Assembly: GCF_019175385.1 (NCBI RefSeq)
Contig: NC_083341.1
Location: 86,268,321 to 86,332,320 of the forward strand
Length of the DNA stretch: 64,000 nucleotides
Source of the DNA: Lycium barbarum
Taxonomy: Eukaryota > Streptophyta > Magnoliopsida > Solanales > Solanaceae
Direction of reading: 5' to 3'
Part shown: piece by piece, positions 46,420 to 57,118 of the stretch
Position numbering within the stretch: the stretch's first letter is position 1
How the letters are laid out: each line of letters opens with the position of its first letter
Translations under genes and position numbers: made by a program
Notes under the pieces: generated by a model
Databases searched by the model: none
What the model was told of the DNA's origin: nothing
Seen by the model: the letters and a program-made list of their open reading frames with translations, nothing else

Positions 46420-47978
46420 TGTCACGACCCAGCTAGGGGTCGCGACGGGTACCTGGGGCTAACCGCCGAGCACCGCTCGCTCTATTACCCTCCTTACTCG
46501 ATTAATTCCTTATCATCATATTTATGCTTGAAACATAGAAAAAGATCACAACTTATATAGAAACATAAATACTTGTGTATATATAAAGGTTTGGTACATC
46601 AAAATAATGAGTGCACGTATACATGAAAGATGTGAGACCATGCTACCCACACTACGCATCTACGAGCCTCTACTGACATACTATACAATGGACGGAAACA
46701 GACTCCGTCATGCCCAAATATATATATATACATATGTACCAAAAGATAAATCACAAGCACCTCCGAACAATAGAGTGCTCTCGACAGCTGGCAGCTCCTA
46801 AGTATCTGGATCTAGCTCGCCTCCCTGTCTACCTGTGGGCATGAACACAGTGTCCAACGAAGGGACGTCAGTACGAATATTGTACTGAGTATGAGAGGCA
46901 TGAACAGTGAAGAAAGGCATCAATAATATAATGAGAGCATCAATATAAAGCATATGGATATGACCGATAATCAAAAATGGAATAATGCATGCTGTCTTAC
47001 TCATACTTATCATCGTAACATGTATACATCATATGCAAGCTGCCCGCCCATGTCGGGAAGGTGTGATAATCAATAATATAAGCCCACGTCCAGGCCTCCC
47101 GCGTCCGGGGTACCATCTCATGCCGCCCACTAGTGGTGTCTGCCCACACTCGAAGGTTGTGGTGTATCCGTATCGCCGCCCGCCGAAGAGGTGTCTGCCC
47201 GGCCAACTAGGCCCGGTATGCAATGCTCATGCCATTCTCCTTCGTTACCACGTCGTCACCTTAAATGATGATTGAATAGGCCTTGAGTTGAAATACGTCA
47301 CTTAGCCAAAACCCTAGTTCCACCCTTTTAAGGATTTCTTGACTTAGATGATCCTTTGATGTGTTCTTACACTTGTTTTAATGAATTTAGTGGTGTTGAT
47401 CTTGATGTTCCCTTTTATTCTCTTGAATTCTTATGGAGGAAATATTTGGAATGTTCTAGAGGTCTCTTGAGGTGTATGGATGAAAAATGAAATGAAATGA
47501 GGCTTAAGTCCCTTTTAGTGATCACCAAATCTGATCTTTAATGAAAAATTGTCGGGATGAACAGTGGTCGTAAACCACAGTTTACAGACCGTATTGTGGT
47601 TTACGGTCCGTCCTCCGCGATCGTTTTTAAGCATTTCAAAAATAGAAAGTTTGGCTAAGGGACATGGCAGTTTACGACCGAGGTTTACGGTCCGTAAACC
47701 AGTTTACGGGCCGTCCTCCAAGTCGTTTTTAGCCATTTCAACACTTGACAGAACTTGAAATTTTTTGACAGCTGGAGGACGATTGCACTATACGGTCCGT
47801 AAATCACTTTACGGGCCGTATAGTGCCCTTTACGACCACTGTGCTGAAAATTTTCCGCCACCTTCTTATTTCCAAAAATTTATAATTAGCCATTCCCGAC
47901 TTAATAAAACATCATACACTCAAGCCCTTCATTGTTCTACTCATCACACAAGTACGGAAAGATTTCCGAGGTGTAACA
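46420..47978 (-). repeat. B2 3' LTR (left)
   Basis: 1559 bp. Compared with B1 it lacks the 447-bp predicted intron 1 exactly (junction 47260/47259 reads TTTAAG|GTGACG). It also lacks about 350 bp from exon 2 into intron 2 (jump at about 47234, CATGCC to ATTCTCC). Palindromes are at 47566-47845. Reading frames at 46798-47275 are the usual LTR artefacts. Confidence 0.92.
47566..47845. promoter_or_regulatory. TTTACGGWCCGTAAA palindromes, B2 3' LTR
   Basis: Same array as in B1, well conserved (TTTACGGTCCGTAAACC, TATACGGTCCGTAAAT, TTTACGGGCCGTATA). Confidence 0.6.
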
Positions 47979-47997
47979 TTCTTCCCCCCCTTTGGAA
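47979..47997 (-). other. Polypurine tract of B2
   Basis: On the minus strand it reads CAAAGGGGGGGAAGAA, flanked by the CATTCGAGGACGAATG box at 47998-48015. The equivalent is deleted in B1. 48016-48182 is untranslated tail. Confidence 0.85.
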
Positions 47998-48182
47998 CAT
48001 TCGTCCTCGAATGTTCGACACTCGGGAATTCTAGAAATATTTTGCCAGAGTCTCCTTTGTAATTTGACTCTACCAACCTGTCACAGCAACCCACAATATC
48101 ATGGCCTTACAGGGCTATATCACACTATCCACACATCCATGGCCATACACGACTAAAATCATAATACTAAGGTGTACATACC

Positions 48183-51100
48183 TTACATCGTCGACGCTTC
48201 ACCTTGAATCTCCTCCGGGGACTGGAGCAAATGCGGGTACATGGATTTCATCTTCTCCTCCGCTTCCCAAGTCACTTCTTCTCGATTGCTGTTTCGCCGT
48301 AGGATTTTCACTGAAGCTACTTCTTTGTTCCGGAGCCTTCGCACTTGTCTATCTAAAATGGCAATAGGTACTTCTTCATATGTTAGCTTCTCTGTCACCT
48401 GCACATCGTCAACCGGGACTATTGTTGTAGGATCCCCGATACACTTGCGGAGCATCGAAACATGGAACACCGGATGGACTGATTCAAGCTCCGAAGGTAG
48501 GTCCAATTTATATGCTACCTGTCCCATCTTACGGACTATTTTATAAGGTCCGATGTATCTTGGACTCAATTTCCCCTTTTGCCAAATCTCATCACCCCTT
48601 TCATTGGCGATCCCTTCAGAAATACCCAGTCATTTTCCTGAAATTCTAAATCCCGTCGGCGGTTGTCTGCATAAGACTTTTGGCGACTTTGAGCTGTTAA
48701 CAGTCGGTCTCGAATCACTTTAACCTTTTCAACTGCTTGTTGGATCAAGTCGGGGCCTATAAATTGTACTTCTTTGGTTTCAAACCATCCAGTTGGAGAT
48801 CTGCATTTTCTTCCATATAAGGCTTCATACGGGGCCATTTGAATACCGGAATGGTAGCTATTGTTATAAGCAGATTTGATAAGGGGTAATACTCATCCCA
48901 ACTACCCCCAAAATCCAACACACACGCTCGGAGCATATCCTCCAAGGTCTGAATGGTGCGCTCGGCTTGTCCGTCCGTTTGGGGATAAAATGCTGTGCTG
49001 AATTTGACTTGGGTACCTAACCCTTCTTGAAAAGATTTCCAAAACATAGCTGTAAACTGGGCCCCTCTGTCTGTAATAATGGCCAAAGGGATCCCATGAA
49101 GGCGCACAATTTCCTTTAAATATAACTTGGCATAGTTTTCTGCTGAATACGTGGTTCTAACTGGGAGGAAATGAGCTGTTTTCGTGAGTCTGTCCACGAT
49201 CACCCATATAGAGTCATATTTTCCTCGGGAGCGGGCTAACCCTACAATAAAATCCATATTAATCTCCTCCCATTTCCAGGTAGGAATTTCCATTGCTTGC
49301 AATAAGCCCCCTGGCTTCTGATGTTCTGCTTTCACCTGTTGGCAGTTCAGACACTGCGCCACAAATGCCGCTATGTCTCATTTCATGCCATCCCACCAAT
49401 ATAACAATTTAAGATCGTGATACATTTTGGTCGTACCTGGATGAATGGAATACCGAGAATGATGCGCTTCTTCTAAAATTTGCTGGCTTAACTTTTCCAC
49501 ATCCGGGACACACAGTCTGTCTCAGTATCTAAGAACCCCATCTATGGAAACTGCAAATGGAGACTTCTCTTTCCCATGGGATACATCCCTGTGATGACAC
49601 ATCTGTGGATCTTCGTACTGGCGTTCTTTTATCTCCGCATTCAAGGGCGAGACCGCAGGATCATTAACACTAATTCCTGCCTTACCCGAATCAATTACAC
49701 GTACCCTAAGATTTGCTAGTTGATAGAGCTCACGGACTATTTCTTTCTTTTCTGAAGGGACTTCACTTAAACTGCCCGTTGATCGGCGGCTAAGCGCGTC
49801 TGCGACCACATTCGCTTTCCCGGGGTGGTATAAAATATTCACGTCATAATCCTTAAACAATTCCAACCACCGCCTCTGCCGTAGGTTCAACTCCTTCTGC
49901 TTAAAAATATGTTGAAGACTCTTGTGATCTGTAAAGATATCGATGTGCACACCGTACAGATAATGCCTCCATATCTTTAAGGCTTGAATAACCGCAGCCA
50001 ATTCGAGATCATGAGTCGGATAATTCTGTTCATGTTTCCGCAACTGTCTCGAAGCATATGCAATAACCTTGCCATGCTGCATCAGCACACATCCTAGTCC
50101 CACACCGGAAGCATCACAATACACGACATAACCATCCGGCCCTTCTGGAAGTGTTAACACTGGAGCCGAGGTCAATCTATCTTTTAGCTCTCGGAAACTA
50201 CGCTCACAAGCATCATTCCACTGAAATTTTGCGGACTTCTGGGTTAGCTTCGTTAATGGGGCTGAAATACATGAAAATCCCTTTACGAAACTTCGATAAT
50301 AACCTGCCAAACCCAGAAAACTACAAACTGCTGTAGGCGTCGTAGGCCTTGGCCAAGTCTTCACAGCTTCTATTTTCTGAGTGTCGACTCGAATGCCATC
50401 ATCTGAAATAACATGGCCTAAAAATGCCACAGAATTCAGCCAAACCTCGCACTTTGAGAACTTCGCATATAATTCTCGGGCTCGGAGAACGCCAAGAACA
50501 ATTCTTAGGTAGTCTGCATGTTCTGACTCTGTGCGAGAATATACCAGAATATGGTCGATAAATACTATCACGAAGAGATCCAAAAATGGCCTGAACACAT
50601 TGTTCATTAAATTCATGAACACCGCCGGGGCATTTGTCAATCCAAACGACATCACTCGGAACTCGTAGTGACCATATCTTGTCCTGAAGGCAGTCTTAGG
50701 AATATCTTCTTCTCTAATTCTCACCTGATGATAACCCGATCTCAGATCGATCTTGGAAAACCACTTAGCGCCCTGTAACTGATCAAACAAATCATCGATT
50801 CTGGGAAGAGGATATTTATTCTTTATTGTTACCTTGTTCAACTGTCTGTAATCGATACACATTCGTAGAGATCCATCCTTCTTCTTTACGAACAAGACTG
50901 GTGCTCCCCACGGCGATGAACTGGGTCTTATAAACCCCTTCTCAAGTAAATCTTTTAGCTATGCTTTTAGCTCTTTCAGTTCTACCGGAGCCATTCAATA
51001 AGGGGGAATAGAAATAGGCTCGGTGTCTGGTAATACATCGATAGCAAAGTCAATTTCCCTTTCTGGAGGAAGACCTGGAAGTTCATCCGGGAATACATCT

Positions 51101-52955
51101 GGAAATTCATTTACTACCGGGACAGATTGGAAAACTGGTGGCCATGCCTCCGTATCATGAACCCGAACTAGATGATAAATATAGCCCTTGGCTATCATCT
51201 TTCTCACCTTGAGGTAGGAAATAAACCTACCCTTAGGGGATGCTGTATTACCCTTCCATTCAAGTACGGGCTCTCCCGGAAACTGGAATCGAACCATTTT
51301 CGTCCGGCAATCAACATTTGCGTAACACGACGCTAACCAATCCATACCCATTACAACGTCGAAGTCTATCATTTCCAGCTCGATCAAATCAGCTTGAGTT
51401 TGGCTGTCACATATCACCACGACAGAGTTTTTATATACCTTCCTCGCTATCACGGGATCACCAACCGGAGTGAACACCTCGAAAGGTTTAATTGGTTCAG
51501 GCTTCACCCCAATACAATCAACAACATATGGGGTAACATAGGAGAAAGTAGAACCCGGATCAATCAAAGCATATACCTCACGGGAAAATATAGTCAAGGT
51601 ACCTGTGACAACATCGAGGGAGGATTCAAGATCCTGTCGCCTTGCTAAAGCATATACGCGGGGCTGAACAGCGCCGGAAGTAGATGCTCCCCCTCTGTCT
51701 CTGCCTCTACCTGCTGTAGTCTGGGAAGTCTGTATTGTCGGACGCACCGAAGAAGAACCCGCTGCTGAACCTGTGGGCTGAGTCCCTGCTCTATCTCTTA
51801 CCGAAGGGCAATCCCTCATCATGTGACCAACTTGCCCGCATGCATAACAAGCATTGGTACCCTGAAGACACTCTCCGGAATGTAATTTGCTGCACTGACT
51901 ACACCGCGGTACTGGGGTCTCCTCTGGCTAAAATCTCGCTTGAACTGAAAATCTGAGGCCCTCGAGCTCTGGCCCTGCCCTGATTGAAAAGAACGGTCAA
52001 ACCTCCTATCTGAGAACGGGGGAGGCGCACTAGTCGCTGACTGACCTGAGTGCCTAGAATGCATCTGTCTCGATCCCCCTCTATACTCACTGCTTGCCCC
52101 CGTAGATCTAGCTCTCTTACCTTGCCTTCGGTCATTATCCCGATCACTTCTTTGCTGCTGTCGTCGCTCCTCCATGTTCTGAGCATGTGCCTGTATTCGG
52201 GAAATATCCATCCCGTCTTGCTAGGAGGCTGTCAAGCAATCTCTAAATAGGTGTGGCCCCAAACCACTCACAAATCTATGAACCCGATCGCCCATATCAG
52301 CCACCATAGTCGGGGCATACCTGGCCAGAGAATTAAACTGCATACTATACTCTCGGGCACTCATACTTTCTTACTTTAAATTCAAGAACCTGTCTGCTCT
52401 AGCTCGGCGGACCTCAGGCGGCAAGTAATGACGAATAAAGGCATCCACAAATTCTTGCCAAACGGGAGGTGGTGCATTCTCTCCCCTTGATATCATCCAA
52501 TTTTTGTACCATAGCACCGCCACATCGCGGAGTCTATAAGAGGCCAACTCTACCGATTTGGTCTCAGAAGCATGCATAAGTTTCAGTGTCCTCGACATCT
52601 CATCAACAAAACCTTGGGGGTCCTCATCCGGCTTCGACCCAAAAAATTCCGGAGGATTTAAAGTCAAGAAATCACGGGCTCTCGTACTGGCCGATCGATC
52701 ACTTGGGCCCGCATTCTGTCGTTGTGCCTGAGCGGTGACCAACTGCGTTAATAAATGTATGGCCTCGGATACCTGTTGACCCGAAGCAACTGGCGGAGGA
52801 ATTGGGACTGAGGCTCCTCCCTGCTCTACTACATTAGGCGAGGCCTCATTCTGTGATTCACCTTCCTCTACATTTGCCGGAGGCTCCCTTTCTGCCCGCT
52901 TCTTCATCGTAGCTTTGCCTTTCTGGGCAGCTGTAGCTTTTCCTTTCGGCGGCAT
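48183..52955 (-). pseudogene. B2 gag-pol polyprotein with chromodomain
   Basis: The start ATG at 52955-52953 opens MPPKGKATAAQKGK. Gag domain 52720-52370. Knuckle [14 protein letters not shown] intact near 51860-51800. Protease [10 protein letters not shown] near 51575. The reverse transcriptase lies in one open frame of 457 codons (50895-49522), but its catalytic FIDD reads FIDH (His codon 50551-50553). RNase H is complete ([10 protein letters not shown] to DHKSLQHIF, 50130-49910). Integrase zinc finger about 49480-49330; core [24 protein letters not shown] (49260-48940); GPY/F and chromodomain (48380-48190) to the stop at 48183. Stops or frameshifts near 52370, 52230, 50960, 49520, 49380 and 48880. 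It is the least damaged polyprotein here. Confidence 0.93.
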
Positions 52956-53073
52956 TCTGAAATCACAACGCACTTTTAGGGGAGGATAAAATCCTATGCA
53001 TGGCTCTATCGCACGATCTAGTAAAAAGAAAGATGGTCATTTTCCTAAATGCCCTGTGGCTCCGTCATGGCCA

Positions 53074-53105
<32 letters not shown>

Positions 53106-53935
53106 TGTACCAAAAGAGAAATCACAAGCACCTCCGAACAATGGAGTACTCTCGACAGCTGGCAGCTCCTAAGTATCTGGATCAAGCTCGCCTCCCTGTC
53201 TACCTGTGGGCATGAACACAGCGTCCAACGAAGGGACGTCAGTACGAATACTGTACTGAGTATGAGAGGCATGAACAGTGAAGAAAGACATCAATAATAT
53301 AATGAGAGCATCAATATAAAGCATATGGATCTGACCGATAATCAAAAATGGAATAATGCATGCTGTCTTACTCATACTTATCATCGTAACATGTATGCAT
53401 CATATGCAAGCTGCCCGCCCATGTCGGGACGGTGTGATAATCAATAATATAAGCCCGCGTCCAGGCCTCCCGCGTCCGGGGTACCATCTCATGCCGCCCA
53501 CTAGTGGTGTTTGCCCACGCCCGAAGGTTGTGGTGTATCCGTATCGCCGCCTGCCGAAGCGGTGCCTGCCCGGCCAACTAGGCCCGGTATGCAATGCTCA
53601 TGCCATGCTAATCATAAAATAGTCATAATAATGCACTTATTGTAAAATATTTATCTTATCATAATCACATGCATAAGGTTTGAGATCAACTTTACTCTAT
53701 CAGGGTGACGTAAGGTCGTGACCCCCCGATTACTTTATGGAGCAATTACGGACATTCTGCCTCACCCTGAAAGGACTAGTACATAAGGTGAGTGTAGGCA
53801 AGGACTAACATCATCATATCGTATAACTTATCTCATATAGACATTTAACTTTTTGGAATGTAGGAGCATATGGAAAGATGGTAATTCGGACTATAAGATT
53901 CATGCCATTGGAAAGAAAGGACTAGCCTCACATAC

Positions 53936-53991
53936 CTTGTCGTTTAGCTAAGTTGTTGTCCACTTATTCTCCTTCGTTACCACGTCGTCAC
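53936..53991 (-). other. Leader exon 2 fused to exon 1 in B2
   Basis: On the minus strand exon 1 ends ATCATTTAAG at 53992 and is followed directly by GTGACGACGTGG, the start of exon 2. The exon ends at donor AAG|GTATGTGAGG (53936/53935). In B1 the same two sides are 447 bp apart with GT...AG borders. Confidence 0.8.
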
Positions 53992-54297
53992 CTTAAATGA
54001 TGATTGAACAGGCCTTGAGTTGAAATACTTCACTTAGCCAAAACCCCAGTTCCACCCTTTTAAGGATTTCTTGACTTAGATGATCCTTTGATGTGTTCTT
54101 ACACTTGTTTTCATGAATTTAGTGGTGTTGATCTTGATGTTGACTTTGATTCTCTTGAATTCTTATGGAGGAAATATTTGGAATGTTCTAGAGGTCTCTT
54201 GAGGTGTATGGTTGAAAAATGAATTGAAATGAGGCTTAAGTCCCTTTTAGTGATCACCAAATCTGATCTTTAATGAAAAATTGTCGGGATGAACAGT

Positions 54298-54575
54298 GGT
54301 CGTAAACCACAGTTTACGGACCGTATTGTGGTTTACGGTCCGTCCTCCGCGATCGTTTTTAAGCATTTCAAAAACAGAAAGTTTGGCTAAGGGACATGGC
54401 AGTTTACGACCGAGGTTTTACGGTCCATAAACCAGTTTACGGGCCGTCCTCCAAGTCGTTTTTAGCCATTTCAACACTTGACAGAACTTGAAATTTTTGG
54501 ACAGCTGGAGGATGATTGCACTATACGGTCCGTAAATCACTTTACGGGCGTATAGTGCCCTTTACGACCACTGTG
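54298..54575. promoter_or_regulatory. TTTACGGWCCGTAAA palindromes, B2 5' LTR
   Basis: Same box array as the B2 3' LTR, with two small differences (TTTTACGGTCCATAAAC, TTTACGGGCGTATAG). Confidence 0.6.
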
Positions 54576-54715
54576 CTAAAAATTTTCCGCCACCTTCTTA
54601 TTTCCAAAAATTCATAATTAGCCATACCCGACTTAATAAAACATCATACACTCAAGCCCTTCATTATTCTACTCATCACACAAGTACGGAAAGATTTCCG
54701 AGGTGTAACAGTAGC

Positions 54716-54827
54716 TCTGTGAGGCGATGATATTATGGGTTGTTGTGGCTAGTTGGTAGTGCCAAATTACAGGGGAAACTCTGGCGAAATTTTCGCAGGA
54801 TCCCGAGTGTTTAACATTCGAGGACGA
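54716..54827 (+). other. A internal 1 tail after the B2 insertion
   Basis: It continues the A 3' tail from 46419 (compare 61995-62106). It includes ACAGGGGAAACTCTGGCGAAATTTTCGCAGG and CATTCGAGGACGA, then stops. The polypurine tract is missing. Confidence 0.9.
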
Positions 54828-56909
54828 CTATTCATTCCAGTTCAGATTTTGGGTTATTAAAAAGGGGACCAAGTTTATTATTTCATTTCCACATTTCACC
54901 CCTTCTCTCTAAAACATCTCTCTACACTTATTCTACAAGAATTCAAGGATTATTAGTGATCAACAACATAAACCAAGTGAATCAAGTGTAAGAAAACCCA
55001 TTAAAGATTATACAAGTCAAGAAATCGCAGTGGAGATGAACTAGGGTTTTTGCTCAAGTGGAGTATTATCAACCAAGGCTTGTTCCTATGACATCTAAGG
55101 TAAGATTTATGATATTTCTATGTTGTGTAAGGTATTTGATAGTTGAAATACTCGGACTGTAGAAGGGTATAGAAAAAGGGGTCATGAATGTGGAGTAGTG
55201 CCATTTTGAGAAATAGCTTAACTTGAGTTACGATTCTTGATGTGTTGTGATGTAAATATGTTATAAATGATGTTGAGAACATGAGATGAGCAATTTATGA
55301 GAATGGACGTCGTCGTGCGTTATGGTCATGGATATGGATGATTGAAAGTAAGTCTAGAATATGGATAATGTGGATGAATAATGACTATCGTTATAGTATT
55401 GTGAATGTATTATTGACGTTTGGGAGTTGATATACGCTATGGGGGAATGTCGTATAAATGAAGGAGATGCTGTCTAATTTTCTCTAGTTTTAGTCATGTA
55501 TGCTAGCTATCGATTTCTAATGATAGTATGACTTTAATGAAGGTAGAAACGCGAGTGTTGAAGGATAACGTACAAGTGGTAAATAGTTGAACAGAAAGGT
55601 ATGTAAGGCTAACCCTTCTTTCATAAGGCATGGTTCTTTGGTCAAACGTATAAATCTTAAATAAGACGATGATATCTTTCAAATGATTTTGATCTTTCGA
55701 GCTCGTAAGCTCACGATTCTTGATACGCTACGATTGTACTAAGTTACTCGTATGACGAGTAAGCCTATAAAGATAGATGTGATGAATGACGATAATAGTG
55801 ACAATGATATGGAAGACTACTATAGTGGTAATAGCGATGCCGATAACGATGACGACAATGATAGTAATTATAATAGTAACGATGCTTATGAGATATTATG
55901 TATATGTATCTATGTATGACTATTATGGAACCCCGAGCTTATGAGGCCGGGTAGGATATGTAAATAAATATGTATATGATTATGTAATGCACGCACACCT
56001 CTGCAGATGGTACGGATAACCCTGACGCCTTGGTAGGGCCAGGTATGTGTAACCTTGAGCCTTGGTTGGCCAAGTATGTATGAAACACCGATCCGGCATG
56101 GTCGGGTATGCTATGTAAATGCTATGTATATGATATGATTATGTATATGATATAGATACGAGTATGAATACGGATACGATACGATATGAATGTGAATAAG
56201 GGTATGTATACGAATATGAGTACAAATATGGAACGGATACGATTATGGATACGGATATGGATGTATGTACAAAATACGCATTAGAAATGGAAAGTTCCTA
56301 TGAAAGGCAAGTGCCTATGACGATGATATTACCATCTCCCATCCTGTGCTATTTTTCATGTTGCTTATTATGCTTCTACATTGATATTGATCATGCCTTA
56401 AAAACTCAGTACATTCTTCGTACTGACGTTCTTTTACTTGTGGACGCTGCGTCATGCCCGCAGGTGCACAGGGAGACAGACTTGATCCATAGCCACATTC
56501 TTAGGGACTACATAGCGGAGCTCCATTTCATTCGGAGCTATAGCTTTTGGGTACTTATTCTTTTGTGTATATAATTATGGGCATAGCGGGGTCCTGTCCC
56601 GCTTATGTGATATGACATACTCTCCTTAGAGGCTCGTAGACATGTGTACGTGGTTATACATGTTTGGCCTTGTCGGCCTATATTTTGTATATCATTTTGT
56701 TAGCCTTGTTCGCTCATGTACATTGACGCGGTATAGATGCCAATGATGATATAAAGGCATTGTTGTCCTATGGGACTAGTATGACTGATGAATAGAAATG
56801 TATGTTTAATTATATGGCTCACCTAGATATAAGTGTAAGTGCAAGCCAAGGGGTGCCCGGGTGGGCTAGCACCGGGTGCTCGTCGCGGCCCCCTTGACGG
56901 GTAGTGACA
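54828..56909 (+). mobile_element. Family A LTR 2, 5'-truncated
   Basis: It starts inside U3 at CTATTCATTCCAG; compared with LTR 3 it lacks about 500 bp including the palindromic boxes. It ends GGGTAGTGACA. It has donor 1 (55099/55100), intron 1 (55100-55542), exon 2 (55543-55598), intron 2 (55599-56463) and hairpins (about 56405-56445). It is the middle LTR of the A array, followed by a new primer-binding site and gag. Without U3 it probably has no promoter. Confidence 0.92.
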
Positions 56910-56913
56910 AAAG

Positions 56914-56925
56914 TGGTATCAGAGC
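56914..56925 (+). other. Primer-binding site, A internal region 2
   Basis: TGGTATCAGAGC, 4 nt after the LTR. 56926-57118 is untranslated leader. Confidence 0.92.
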
Positions 56926-57118
56926 AGTTCAGTCTTAGGGTGTGTCTACGAGCAGTGTCTAGCAGAGTCTTGGTTATGGGTGTGTTGCGCGCCACACTTA
57001 TAAACAAGAAGCTGCGGGCATTTGAGGAATGATTGACCTTCTTTCTTCATAAGAATCGTGCGATAGAGCTATGATATAAGAAATTCTTGTTCCTTAATCG
57101 TGTGTTGTGTATTTCAGA

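Larger units (their letters stand above)
46420..54710 (-). mobile_element. Gypsy/chromovirus element B2, both ends present
   Basis: 8.3 kb with exact TSD GTAGC (46415-46419 and 54711-54715), inserted in the 3' tail of A internal region 1. On the minus strand: 5' LTR (54710 to about 53060, truncated), gag-pol (52955-48183), polypurine tract, 3' LTR (47978-46420). The primer-binding site and the first part of the adjoining LTR are deleted. Confidence 0.95.
53060..54710 (-). repeat. B2 5' LTR (right), truncated
   Basis: The LTR sequence begins abruptly at CTCCGTCATGG (about 53060), joined to the gag leader. About 285 bp of LTR plus the primer-binding site are missing. The rest matches B1 except for the exact absence of intron 1 (junction 53992/53991). 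Intron 2 is present (53204-53935, 732 bp), and exon 2 is 56 nt (53936-53991). Palindromes at 54298-54575. Confidence 0.92.
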
